In this document: positions 48,459-60,752 of the stretch, in pieces
Position numbering within the stretch: position 1 is the stretch's first letter
How the letters are laid out: each line of letters starts with the position of its first letter
Source: Lucifuga dentata
Taxonomy: Eukaryota; Chordata; Actinopteri; Ophidiiformes; Bythitidae
Length of the DNA stretch: 64,000 nt
Assembly: GCA_014773175.1 (NCBI GenBank)
Contig: VXCM01000141.1
Span: 27,632 to 91,631, forward strand
Direction of reading: 5' to 3'
Translations under genes and position numbers: made by a program
Notes under the pieces: generated by a model
Seen by the model: the letters and a program-made list of their open reading frames with translations, nothing else
Database searches by the model: none
Told to the model about the DNA's origin: nothing

Positions 48459-48775
48459 CAGTGGTGGCCTAAAAGTTAGAGAAGCGAGCTCTTGACTGAA
48501 GGGTCGCTAGTTCAATCCCTGAACTGGCAGGGGAAATCTGGGTTGGGGAGGTGAATGAGCAGCATCTGCCCCTCCCTAATTATCACAACTGAGGTGCCCT
48601 TGAGCAAGGCACCTAACCCCCAAATGCTCCAGTGGAGCTGCTCAGTGGCCAGCNGAGGTGCCCTTGAGCAAGGCACCTAACCCCCAAATGCTCCAGTGGA
48701 GCTGCTCAGTGGCCAGCAGAAGTCTGTGGTTGTACTGGCAGCTTCCAGGTGAAATGTGTGTGAGTGTGTCAGCAG
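48459..48775 (+). mobile_element. tRNA-derived SINE with conserved central block
   Basis: The 5' part is tRNA-like: an A-box-like 'tggtggcctaaaagttag' (about 48466) and a B box agttcaatcc at 48509-48518. The middle has the fish SINE phrase 'cccttgagcaaggcac' and 'ctaaccccc' (V-SINE-like central domain). The 3' part ends with gtgaaatgtgtgtgagtgtgt. The written element holds a 63-bp duplication around the N at 48654 that is probably an assembly artefact, so its real length is about 250 bp. The family name is not certain. Confidence 0.75.
48591..48717. repeat. 63-bp direct duplication around a single N
   Basis: Bases 48591-48653 and 48655-48717 are identical and are separated by the N at 48654. 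It is a probable unmerged contig overlap in the SINE. Confidence 0.9.
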
Positions 48776-49295
48776 GGCGTTCTGGAAAAAGAGCATTTGA
48801 TGCTCAGTGAAATAACTATAATTCTGAAAAAAAAAACAAAACAATAGAACAAAAAAACAAAACAAAAAAAAAATGAAGAAAGAAATTGAAAACAAGTTTC
48901 TGTTAGAGACACACTTCTTGTATAGGTCTGAGCTAAAACCACTGACAGTAAATGCAACTGCAAGCTTTCAAATTTATTTTACATGGATTTAATCTGGGTT
49001 TTCCACCAACTTGACAGAGAAAAGGATTTTTAGTAAAACTGAGTTGTGTTGAGCTGTGGTACAGTAGGTATCCTTGTGGTTGTTACACTCTGTTTGATAC
49101 CATAGAAACATGCTGAGTTGACTGTTGATGGCTTGTGCCATTTCAGATCCCCTCAGTACTCACCCATAAGCCTCCTTTGGAGCGATGTGTTTTTATCTCA
49201 GCACAACACAGCAGGAGCCAGTTGGAGGAGAGACTCCAGACAACAATATCCCATACTCTCAAACAAATTTGGCAAACAACTCTGGTATACATTTC

Positions 49296-49331
<36 letters not shown>

Positions 49332-50334
49332 TGCAGTTCCGATGAGGCAACTCTTGTAAAGCGGTCTTGTCAAAAATCAAACAAATCATGTAAAAGAAGC
49401 CACAGAGGAAGCACAGGAGCACAGAGGAGGACATAAAGACATTACCTGCTGGCTTTTCTCTTTGTTCCTGTGTTGTCACTGTGTATGATTAAAGGTTACA
49501 TCTACATCAGCAGAACCTTGTCATTCAGAACTTTCTTTTTTTTTGACTGGACAATGGATCAATTGTTTGAACTATGCAGAAATAGCAACATGTATGAGCG
49601 TGGATTCACATACGTTTGTACATTACTCGGTGGAGACATTAAATTAAGGCTAGATTATTGTCCAAAATGGCCACCAATGCGGAGAGCAGATGCACACGCA
49701 GTTTTGAACTTGTGGACACATTCCAAACCGTGTACTAGAAATCAAAGAGTCTCCAGATGTTTAAAGAAGTCAGAGATCCAACAGAATATTGCAACTGTTA
49801 GGAGGAAGGCAACACTCTCAGCAATATTGCTGCTAGTTTTTTCTTGCCCTTCACAAATCTGTCTCGCACAGACTTGCTCTTCTTCCTGCAGATTTTTCAT
49901 TGCTTCCACAGGTTTAAGCGATTTTTTCCCCCCCAAGAGTTTACACACATTTGGTGGTCTTCAAAAATTAAAAGTAAAGATGTGGGTAATCTTGCACAAA
50001 CTTTTCTCAAACAGCATATCTATTTTGCTTTTCTAGAACATGCACAGTTGGTGCATTTAGGTCACAAAATCACCCAGATCAACACACAGACAATACACTG
50101 CACAGACAGCCATTGATGTGAGAAGCTGATGAAATTTTCATCATATGGAGCGTCGTGGCTACACGTACATACAAAGAATAATTTGGCCCGAACCCAAACC
50201 CGTGCAACAACCTCTACCTGCCTAACTCCAACTGGTACCATAACCTTAAACTAAACCTAATCTAACCTTAAACCTAAACCAAGTCTTAACATAATGACCA
50301 CATGTCAATGATGCACATCATGGCATCCTGAAAG
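48776..50334. other. Unassigned DNA with one long unrecognised frame
   Basis: Holds an A-rich stretch (about 48827-48875), a poly(A) at 49299-49328, a 188-codon plus frame (49470-50036, no recognisable domain) and a low-complexity 'cctaaa/aacctt' patch (about 50215-50282). Gene status is not supported. Confidence 0.4.
49299..49328. repeat. Poly(A), 30 bases
   Basis: An uninterrupted A30 run. Confidence 0.95.
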
Positions 50335-50336
50335 TA

Positions 50337-50940
50337 CAGAGCCTGGGCAGTGACATTTGTGAAAAAAACAAAACAAAACAAAAGATGGGGCCACGACTAC
50401 TAATGCATGCAAACAAAATAATTAAATGTGGCCACGAGATACTTAAAGTGTGGCCACGAGTTATACTGCACGGGAACGATTTAATTATAAACATAAAATA
50501 GCTGCTCTTATGGCTCATAAATGTTTGCAATTAATCTGTGATGTCTTTTCTGAAACACTTTACTGTTGATTGTGGCAAACAAAGTGTAATACAGTTGCAC
50601 ATGTGACATGATCACTTCCAACAGCCTCCAGCTGTTTCAAAGCGGTTACCATAAAGTTCAGAATAAGTGCACAATCAATTTGTAGGTGTGGCTGGCTATC
50701 TTATGGTCACATCATGTGTATAATTAAGTCATTGCCACGCATTAATAATTTGTGACCATGCTTTAAATATCTCCTTCCCACGCAGTAGTAGTAGTAACTC
50801 GTGGCCATGCTATATGTGTCTCATATACGGCCACATTTGACATATTTCATTCTTACACATTAATAAGTCATGGCCACAGGATATTATCTGGTTCGCAATT
50901 AGTAACTTGTGGCTATACAAATGTGACCGCCCGGGCTCTG
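50337..50940. mobile_element. TA-flanked MITE with GTGGCCAC-like motif array
   Basis: Terminal inverted repeats: the left end CAGAGCCTGGGCAGTGACAT and the reverse complement of the right end CAGAGCCCGGGCGGTCACAT match at 17 of 20 positions. Both ends abut TA (50335-50336 and 50941-50942), a Tc1/mariner-type duplication. The element is 604 bp with no transposase frame. Subterminal regions carry many copies of a tggccac(g) core spaced roughly every 20-40 bp (for example at about 50391, 50430, 50452, 50738, 50803, 50829, 50872), forward in the left arm and inverted in the right. A superfamily other than Tc1/mariner that also leaves TA ends remains possible. Confidence 0.7.
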
Positions 50941-51231
50941 TATGAAGAGAAGCTGAAACAATATTTAACATCTGTACACATGATTTAGAGCATGAGATTA
51001 CCAAATGAGATAGAGAAATTATTCAATATATGTCCAATATTAATATATGACAATATATTGTCTGTTAAGAGTGTTAAATATGTTTTGCACATACACTGTA
51101 TTTCTAACAATGTACTGAATCTTGTACGTTTGTATGTACTTTTTACTACTTATGGTTTTCATGTACAGTGTCAAAGTAAAAGTTGATATACAGCATCTTT
51201 TGACTAGTTGTGAATTTTTAATTATTTATGA

Positions 51232-51234
<3 letters not shown>

Positions 51235-51271
<37 letters not shown>
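51235..51271. repeat. (TG)n microsatellite
   Basis: A pure TG run of about 18 units. Confidence 0.95.
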
Positions 51272-51273
<2 letters not shown>

Positions 51274-53389
51274 CCGTAGTAGCAATGTACTGTATAAACC
51301 TAATGATGTAGCCTTGCAGAAAACACTTTTGGGCTCTTTAAGAAGTTCCAAAATAACATAAGAAGAATAGGGAGTTTTAAATTATAAGGCCATGTTTGCT
51401 TAATATAACTGTAGCCCCAAATACTTCCCAAGTCACTTAAAGTTGACTCTGAGGTGCTATTTTACATTCACAGTATCTCATCAATCTGTGATTATTAATG
51501 CATCTATTTTTTGTAAACCTGCTTCATTTATTTCTAATTTTGACACTGTTTTTCTGCATTTCCAAGAATAATTTTTAGCAACTCCTTAGACCTTGGCACA
51601 ACTTCTTGCATATTCAACAGTTTTTATTTGCTGATAGAGATAATAATAGAGAATAGCAAATCCAACAGTAAGAGCAAGAGTGTGCATTTTTATTATTATG
51701 TTTTTATTCTACAATTGATTTCTCCCTGTGTGATAATCCAAAGAAAAATGGTGAGTGCAGAAAGATGTATTTTTGCTTCATTTCTGATTAATATCAAATC
51801 TTGATGTTCACTGGTGTGCCGATATGCTGAAATATTTTTCCTCAGATTAAACTCCATGACACACTGTGCTGAAAATACCTTAACATGATGTCATGTCTAC
51901 ATTTGGCTAGTTTCTAGGAGTAAAACACAAAATACCACCACACGATATAATCTACTCGATAATAAAAGGTACATTGCCAGTAGTTTTTTAAAATATGTGC
52001 TTAAGGGTGGAGTTGCTTAAGGCTATCCCTTAAATAATGAAGAATGTTCTGTATCACAGCTTTCAACTCAGATTAATTATCTGGCAGCTTTCTTATTAAT
52101 GAACTCTACAGAGTTACAATGAATGGAATTAAAAGCAAACATTCATTGCACAGACTCAAGCTTTCTACTTCCATTTGTTTTTCTTATAAATATTCAAAAG
52201 ATGGTAATGTTTATGGATCTGAAAGGCATCAGTGTCCAAGCCTACAGCATTTACACAGACCACAGCCTGGACTGATCTTTCATTCATTATTTCCTGCCTG
52301 TCTTTCACTCTGTTCTTCACTCTCTCTAAATGTTCATCGAGTCGGGCAGGTGAGTAGAGGCTGATTACCAAACATCTTCTCCTACCTTTGATCTCCTGAG
52401 GCGTGAAGCTCTAATCCATCTTGCAGTACAGGAGGCTGTCTGATGTGGATGGCTGCGGTGGCCACTTAGCTTCTCCTCATCTCACATACACATATGTGCC
52501 CACCACACTCACACAAGTGCACACCCACAGGCACACACACATGCACGGTTTGGGCTCTGCAGACTGCCTCTATGTAAAGAGAAGAGGAGGGGGGAAAAAA
52601 AAAAAGAGTCAAAACACACAAAAGGAGATGAATGTGACTTTATGAAGCATAAACAGACATATTATCTAGGAGCATAATCCAATTACTTGGTAATCCTAAA
52701 AAACAAAGAGATCCAGTTGTGGATATTTTTTTAAGGGAGTGTAAAACAAATCATCAACAGCTGTATGATACAGATGAGCTATGAGCAAAGTTTCCAAAAA
52801 ACAGAAGTGTGTGTCTTCAATTAACTTCTACTCAGACTTAGAAGTTAAGTTTAGTTTCCCAGTGTGAGTTCAACTCCAACAAGTTGTGTTTCACATGTTC
52901 TACTTGAAATTCATGTTAGTTAACAACAATGTATCATGGTGAAGCAAATTTTGTATTTCCATTTTTTTCAAATATATTGACCAGCCTATAATCCTGATAT
53001 TTTCAATACTGATTTCAGAACAAACTGAAACTCCATGTTTACACGATTACAATTGGATTTTAATTAAGCAGGGAGAAATTGGTCAAATAGCTTTCAACCT
53101 TGCTTTTATTTAATCTCATTAATTATCTCAATCTTACTAATGAGGTGTAGTGCTTGGTGCTATAAATGAATGGACTGGACCCATTGAAAACATCATTCTC
53201 TTAAAATGAACACAAGGCAATCCTGGCAATCTCAGAGGTGTGGACTGGACTTAGCTGATTCCAATAATCTTAATATGCCAAATGCCACAGAGTTAAGCAC
53301 CCACACAGAGCAAGTCTGAATATGTATGAATTTCCTTTTGTACTTTTTTGACTTAAAGGACCATGAAGGTGAGTTTGCATATTTAAGCG

Positions 53390-53433
53390 CATAACATGCA
53401 TGTGGGTGTATATACACCCACATACATGTTATG
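53390..53433. repeat. 44-bp loop-less palindrome
   Basis: Arms 53390-53411 and 53412-53433 are complementary at 21 of 22 positions with no spacer, centred on gtgtatatacac. Both strands encode near-identical short peptides (MWVYIHPH...) because of the symmetry. Confidence 0.9.
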
Positions 53434-55676
53434 TTACTGTCAACCAAATTCTAAAACACAAAACTGTGTTTCAGTTTTCTTGTGATTTTTCCAAAATCAA
53501 GTATTCAGGTGATGCACCCATCTTAAAATTTAATGCTTCACCTTCTAACCTTCACAACTGTAGAAGGCACGGTCATTTTAATTTCTCAGCAAAAGTCGTC
53601 CTTCTCCTGGGACTATATTTCCTGGTAGAGACATACATTGTCTTCCATGCAGCTCTGTGCTGGACTGGTTAAATAAAGTTACGTTGACAAAAAATCTTAA
53701 TAGATATCTTGCTCACTGTGATGGATTACTTATATCAAGCACATTTGAAGTCTCTACAAGTTGATTTTTATCATGTAGTGGAATGAACTTAAACCAATGG
53801 AGGTCTGGAAGGTAAGAAAAAAATTCGGAATTTTACCGCTCCAGTAGTATATTTGGGAAATAGTTATCAGTAATGTAACATGTATGTAAGTTGTATATAT
53901 TGGACTCAAATATGGATGATTGTTGGTATGGTCTTTTAAGGACAACACGTAAGCAGCTAACTCAAGTCATCTACCCTGAATCGAGACCGATATGCTCTGA
54001 AGCATACATTATCCTTGTAATCTACCATTCAAAATCAATGTTAAAAAGATGGTATTAAATCATACATCTTCTTTCTGGTCAGGTATGAAGTTCTAACATC
54101 ACTAATGCTGAAGACAGTCATTTATCCAATACTGTGTGAAATCTTTCAAAGTTCTCAGTCCTGTTTTGCTGATGGCCTTGTTTTACAGTTAGTCCCTTAC
54201 TCAGCTAGATATCCTTCCTCTTTCGACAGTAGATTCAACATTTTTCATACTGTCACTGTACACACATTGAACAAATTCTAACACTCATCAGCATTTGAAA
54301 CAAGGCCTACACACAATACTGCAAGACAATTTCCAAGGTAAATGAGAAAGTAAATGTCATTTACAAGATAAGCATTAATCTCATGTCATTGCATTTTAAT
54401 GGCACCCTCACTCAGAGGGGAATTAAATTTCTCCCTGGAGATCAAACTAATCACTTAGCACCATGGTCAAATCACCTTCCTGCATTAAAGCAGCACCAGT
54501 GTAACCTGCTGTTTATTTATCCATGTTGCTGTGTGCATGAACTGCAGACACATACTAGACACATAACAGTCATCCCAAACTGTGATCACCCCCTCTGAAT
54601 TACCTGCTCTTGATCTGGCCATCAAAAATGTAATTAACAGGTATTCATTGAATCATGCACTTTAGAAGTTCAACACAACTGATGAATAATTCATAAGAAG
54701 AATAATTGCAGACAAATGCCTTTGGAGGTTTGTCCAAACCATATGCTCTTTTATTGCCAATAAACAAAGTCTAGCCTTCATAATGCGTAGCTTTGGTAAT
54801 TTGTCTTGGCAGTTGTAATCTCAATGTGCCTGTATGAACAGATGGTATAAAGATTAATATAACTAACTGTGCAATCCTAACATATGAAAGAGATAGTGAT
54901 AGCTTTGTTACAAACTTGGATGTGCCCAGTAAGTCCTCAAATGGCTCAAGTGCTTTTGGAGAGATGAATCAAAGCATCACTTTATTCAGCTGGGAAATCT
55001 ACTTGTCTGTGATGAGCTGAAATAAATTTTGAAGAGTGTACGTATCCAGTTCGAGACGATTTACAGCAGGCAAAGAAGGGAGGTTCGATCAAACGAAGAA
55101 CTGAAGCATTTGGAAAGGATGTGGGTTCATAATAATGTAGAAACTTTTGTAGTGCTGACAAATGTAAATGGACAGGATATTGCTCCTAAATGTTCCTTTG
55201 CTCTCCACCTCATTTCCTCTCTCCCTCCTTCTTCTTTTGGCCTTAAAGCTTCAGGCTGCTGCATACAAGCCAAAGATACTATTTCCTGTTGAACACTACC
55301 AAAGGACCAAAGTTTTGACTGTACTGTCTTTCTTTGCCATTAATAAGCACAATAACTTTCACACGTTGTGAGCAATACAATTCAAACAAAGTCAGCTGTT
55401 TCAATTAAATGCCACATACAGTTATTTAAGATAATATTAATGTTGACTGGCATGTTTAGATGTAAAAAATGCAATAAATGAATCACATCCTAAAGACTGT
55501 TTAATCAGAATATTCCAGAAATGCTAGATAATGTCATTTTATACATTCATGTTTTACATATATTTTGCAAATTCAAATTATCCACTGATTAGATGTTGAC
55601 TGTTTACAAATAGCTCCACCAACATATGTGCAAAAACATTCATTATGTATGCCAAGAGAAATGAGCAATTCTATTT

Positions 55677-55711
55677 CAGCTAGAAAATAACCATATTGTA
55701 TTTTCTAGCTG
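55677..55711. repeat. 13-bp perfect inverted repeat
   Basis: Arms cagctagaaaata (55677-55689) and tattttctagctg (55699-55711), 9-base loop. Confidence 0.85.
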
Positions 55712-56873
55712 AGTGTTGTAATGTAGTTTTTAAAAAGGCACTTCCTAACTAGCCGCGAGGCAGATTTAAAAATATATATAACCATCATACTGCAAATGCT
55801 ACATTATAAAAAGCCCTTGCAAAATAGATTTAGTAATGTATTTAAGAAATTATTATCTTTGGACATCAGGTTTTCCGGAAAAGTCACATTCTCAACATAC
55901 ATTTCGTTAATAGCAACTTTTTTGTTATGTCAAATCCTTTAATGACTATTTATTAAGAAGATATATTGTGTATCTTGATATATCCCCTCATTTTGTAGTA
56001 AAAATATAGGGAACATTGTTAAATTTGAAAGCTAACGCCAATCCAGTAAGACTAGCCCATAGGTCCTAAACTGTTCTGCAAGCTTTGCCTTTAATTAGTG
56101 TTAATTATTATTTGTTTTGTTTTTAATGGGGGGGATTTCAAACTTTTGCAAAACTAAAACAACAGAAAAACATTACAGAAAAGAAACAAACACAAAAAGA
56201 TATGCAGTATACACTCTTTTGCTTCCTGTCTCTCCCATACCTCCCCATCTAAATAAGATTCAGGCACATGCATAGGGCAAACATAATAACATCACAAACT
56301 TTTATGCAATAAAAATAACCGACAGCAAACATACATTTATGCTACGTTCATCACTGCAGCTTGCAACACTGCGTCTGATGAAGCTTAAATATAGGCCAAA
56401 GAACAAGCACAACTAACTTTGGAGTAGTAGACAAAAACAATGTCAAACTTTTCATACAAAGCACAGCTGTACTAGTTCAGTGTGTTTGCTACTGACAGAT
56501 CCAGTCGCAAACACAACTATTTCTGTCAGATATAGCTGCAGTTACAAAACTGTAGTTGCTGCTACCCAATAATGGTCGACTTACTAACCTCAGTTTGGCT
56601 CCTTATGCTATATAAAATTATTGTACCATGGGGACAATAACTTATATATAGTTTGCTTTCAGTTTGCTTCATGTCATCTATTCTATGGACATGCTGTATT
56701 TTTTCTTGTGTGCCTGACAGGAGACATATATGTCCCTGTAGTAGTAGAAGCAAATTCTCTGGATTTGTAACAGTGGCTCAGGGTGAAAATACACTTTAGG
56801 TGCCGGATTTCTATTGTAGAAGCTCTTTTAAAGATAAATTCCAATTAACCTGATTAGTCTTTTGTATCTTTGT

Positions 56874-56912
56874 AAAAAAAAAAAAAAAAAAAAANTTTTT
56901 TTTTTTTTTTTA
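56874..56912. repeat. A21-N-T17 junction
   Basis: An A-run (56874-56894) meets a T-run (56896-56912) at a single N. This is either an inverted homopolymer pair or a false join of two contigs ending in homopolymers. Confidence 0.9.
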
Positions 56913-58574
56913 ACTTCCACATATTCAGTGTCTTCCTCAAAGGAAAAGCACAACACAAATGTGGCTAGCAGCACTGTTGCATAACTGCTTTCCTCAGGCC
57001 AAACACGTGCTGAAGATGATCTGGCGTCGCAGCCTCCAGGATACTGATAGCACCTCAGGCTGCTTAGCAGCTAACAAACAACCGAAGAGTAAAAATAGGC
57101 ATACTGTCAGCAGCAAATTAGAAATATGATTCACCTTGATAATCAAAAACAGTCCATATTTGTCAGTAAAAATGTGCAATTATTTATACAGTACTTGTGA
57201 TGTTTTTCATAGCTGTCAACACTGAAGTGAGTGAGCATATATACATACATACATGAGTGTGAGTATGCACAGTATATGTGTGCAGAAATTAAATTGTAAA
57301 ATAAAACTGTCAGCACATGGATGCATGCATTTTTCATCAGACCTTGCTTGTTAAATGCCTTATTAAAAGCTTTGGAAAACTCCATCCTAAAGCAGCTTTA
57401 TATTGCTTTCTATCTGAACATGTTGTACTACTCTGAGTCCTGCTACAGTACATGACATATGCAGATTGATACTTCACTATGAAATCAATGTAATATGGAA
57501 AGGGCAAGCGAATGGTATGGATTTTTCGTTTTTTGCTTTGGCATGGACATCAATCCCTTCAGGTAATCTGGGACAAGGGACAAAGAGGAGAGAAAGAGCA
57601 AGAGCAAGAGAGCTGCTAAAGGCTGTTGGAGCTGAGGCGATGGCTTGGGAAGGTTTTGATTTATTTGCCCTTTATGGTACAATATAGCAACCCATTACTT
57701 CAACACGTTTAGAGTGACAACAAAACATCTTCACATAAAGTATCTGTCTTCACGGCAAATAAATAAATCTTAAAGTAGAACTTTAGATGGTCTATATATT
57801 CTATCTGTAAGCAACACATTACTACTGATTCAAAAAGACAGCTCTGATGGTCATGATTTGAGCATAACCACTTGTGGTCATCACTGCATCATAACATCAT
57901 ATTTATTTTTCTATTAATATTTAATTTTGATAAGCTAACAAAACAATATAACCTATCAGTGAGTCTTTAAAATAACTTTATTGTTCACTGAATTGATCAG
58001 CAGTTGGGGGGGTCATCACACTATAAAAGCCATGTATCCTCCTTGCTTCATGGACAAGCTTCATACATTTTGAAAAATACTAATAACTTTCTATTTGTGA
58101 ACTGGTACACGTGCTAGGTGTAGGTACCAATTCATTGTAAAACTGCAGCTCCCAATTCAAATGATATTTAATAACAAGAGTGAAGCAGGGTGACATTTTT
58201 AACTTGCAGGCAGACTTTTTCTCATGAACATGTTCCAGCCTTATGGATCACATTTATACCTGTTTAGTTGCAACTGAGATCCAATTACAATGCAATTCAC
58301 CAGATCAGATTGCATTCTGATCGCAAGGTGTTCTGCAAGCATTAAGACCTTGCATGTTTTTTTTATTATTTGCATTACGTACTGTATCTGAATACAAATC
58401 ACATTTTAATGGGGCCTACTAACACATGGTATAGAATGTTGCAGCAGAGTTTGTTTAAAAATTATGTCTACCTTTTTTCTGCTATAGCCAAACTGAAACA
58501 AAGAACACAAATCAGACATGGAAAGCGGAATGTTTCTGCCTGTTTCATGTAGTTTATCTCGGCAAGAACTTTGA

Positions 58575-58586
58575 CCACTAGAGGGC
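58575..58586 (+). promoter_or_regulatory. CTCF-like core motif
   Basis: CCACTAGAGGGC on the plus strand is an exact fit to the CTCF core CCASYAGRKGGC, followed by G as in the longer consensus. Motif match only. Confidence 0.45.
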
Positions 58587-59859
58587 GTTTCTTTGAAATC
58601 CAAAATCATAGACAGCTGTGATTAAGTTAAGAAAAGAAAATTTGAAGAATGATGGTGCTTTGGTGCTTCCAGGTACAAAACAATATAGCTTCATCAATTT
58701 GTGCCATGACCCCAATTGGAGAGCCATATTCAACACAACACACAGGAGAGATGTAAGGCAGCACTGAGCTGTCCAGGCAGGCTGCAGGGGAGCGATAATG
58801 CTTTTAGAATTCACAAGCAGTCATCACTCCATCCATGATTCTTACCCTCCCCCACTCCTCCTCCATCAACCCCCAGGTGGCAAATGCACGTTAGGTGAAA
58901 ACTTGTACACAGTGATACCGCACACACACAAATCTTTTCCCTTTGCTCAATCAGCCCACACAGAATTAATTAAACATTCAGACAGCTGATCAGATTTCAT
59001 CAAAACAAAGCCTTAACCTTCTAATTGTTTATTGCTTAACCGTGCTGCAGCAACATTCCTGTTCATATTTTCACCAAGTATTTTGTTGAAAACCACAAAA
59101 TAAAAAAAAAACTCAAAAAAAACAAAACAAAACATAAAAGCTAGTTCAACAACAGTCACAAGTCAGAGACAGTCACAAAAAAAGATTACAAAGACAAAAA
59201 GCATACAGAGACTTGTGAAAAGGTGAGGAAAAGGTAAAACATGGAAAGTCAGACAGGTACATTATAGAAATGTTGAGTGAAAGACAGTAAGGAAAATTCA
59301 AACTGTATACATTTTCAGATGGTGAATTAAGTTCGACTTCAGACTCATGTGTATGACTACACTACAGGCCAAACTGGCAATACTACAGTTTCATTCTTTC
59401 TTAGTGATGTGAAACAGCAAGATACACTTGAACTGATTCTTTTATATAGTCGATGGTTTTCAGTCCATCAGGGCAAATATTGTGATTGACAGAGCCTTGC
59501 TGCAGAGTCATGTCACACTGAGAGGATGGCAACACTTCTTATGGGTCAAAAAACATGAAAGCTAGTAAGAAGAACTACACTATACACTAAAATTTTTTCC
59601 AAAATAACCAAATCCAGGTCATCAGAGAAATGTGTGTTCTGTACTGTGCACAGACTGTATTTCTAGATCGCACATGTTTGTTTGACTGCTGAGAAAGAGA
59701 AAATGCAAAGCACAAAGACAGCTTTAAGATTCAAGGGCGGAGCAACACAAAAGGCTTTTTTCCAACAGCAGCAGTCAGATGAGTCAGATGAATACTTAAT
59801 TTCCATTAATATTGTTGGCCACAGCCTGCCTACTTCAATCACCAACCACTTTTCATGCC

Positions 59860-59888
59860 AAAAAAAAAAAAAAAAAAAAAAAAAAAAA
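59860..59888. repeat. Poly(A), 29 bases
   Basis: An uninterrupted A29 run. Confidence 0.95.
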
Positions 59889-60144
59889 GCACCAAATGTT
59901 TAGCAAATCTCTGCGGAGGTCAGTCAGTGTCCTCCAATTAATTTGAATTTTGCTTAAATTCTATTGTGAATTTAAGGAATTTACTTTTTTGGAGTTTGGC
60001 ATTTCTGGGTTAGCCCATTAAAGAAAAAGGGCAGTAAATCAATCAGATCATAGTTGCAAGACATTATTGATTGTTAATCAAATGCTTGTAGACAAGCCTG
60101 TGACGTAGGCAAATAGCGCAAGATTCGAGAAAATGTACAGCATT

Positions 60145-60360
60145 AATGTTGGGAACAGAGAGCAGAGAAGATGAAAGAAGAGAGATGGAAAGATAAAATA
60201 CATGGACATAGAAGAGAGGAGAGGAGGAGACAGGAAGACTGAGATTGAGGGTAGAGATGTGAGAATGACAGATTGAAAGTGAGAGAAAGAAAAGATGGAT
60301 TAGGAGAGAGACTGAAGAAGTAGGAGAGGGGGAGGGAGGGGTGTTAGGAGCTGGAGGAGT
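60145..60360. repeat. Purine-rich strand-asymmetric tract
   Basis: About 215 bases dominated by G and A on the plus strand without a fixed unit, ending in gggggagggaggggtg. A candidate for triplex or other non-B structure. Confidence 0.7.
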
Positions 60361-60564
60361 AGAGTCGGTGGCGAGGTGCCACGTTGGGCATTGCAGGACA
60401 GAACAGACTCATTTAGGCGTCTGCAGTCGATGCTGCTGAATGGCAATAGTGCTTCCTCTGCTGCTGGTTACAGGGACGTGCCTGGAGTGTTGAGCAGCCT
60501 TCTTCCTGTGGCCTGGGGCCTTAAATCACTTCTGCACTAGACACACCAACAAGCAGCTGCGCGT

Positions 60565-60596
<32 letters not shown>
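60565..60596. repeat. (CA)16 microsatellite with TC tail
   Basis: A pure CA run followed by a TC-rich stretch to about 60622. Confidence 0.95.
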
Positions 60597-60600
<4 letters not shown>

Positions 60601-60715
60601 TCTCTCCCTCTCTCGCTCTTTCTTATAGCCAACAGAGATGCCCCATTTGCTCATTGTGACCTCAGAGAGACTTCAGAAGAACATATTGACCTTGAGTCTG
60701 AAAAGGTTCAGAAAC

Positions 60716-60752
60716 AAAAAAAAAAAAAAAAAANAAAAAAAAAAAAAAAAAA
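60716..60752. repeat. Poly(A) run split by an N
   Basis: A18, N at 60734, A18. Confidence 0.95.

Noticed and set aside
50215..50282. Telomere-like cctaaa/aacctt patch
   Set aside because: Irregular and short; common low-complexity sequence in fish genomes, not a (TTAGGG)n array.
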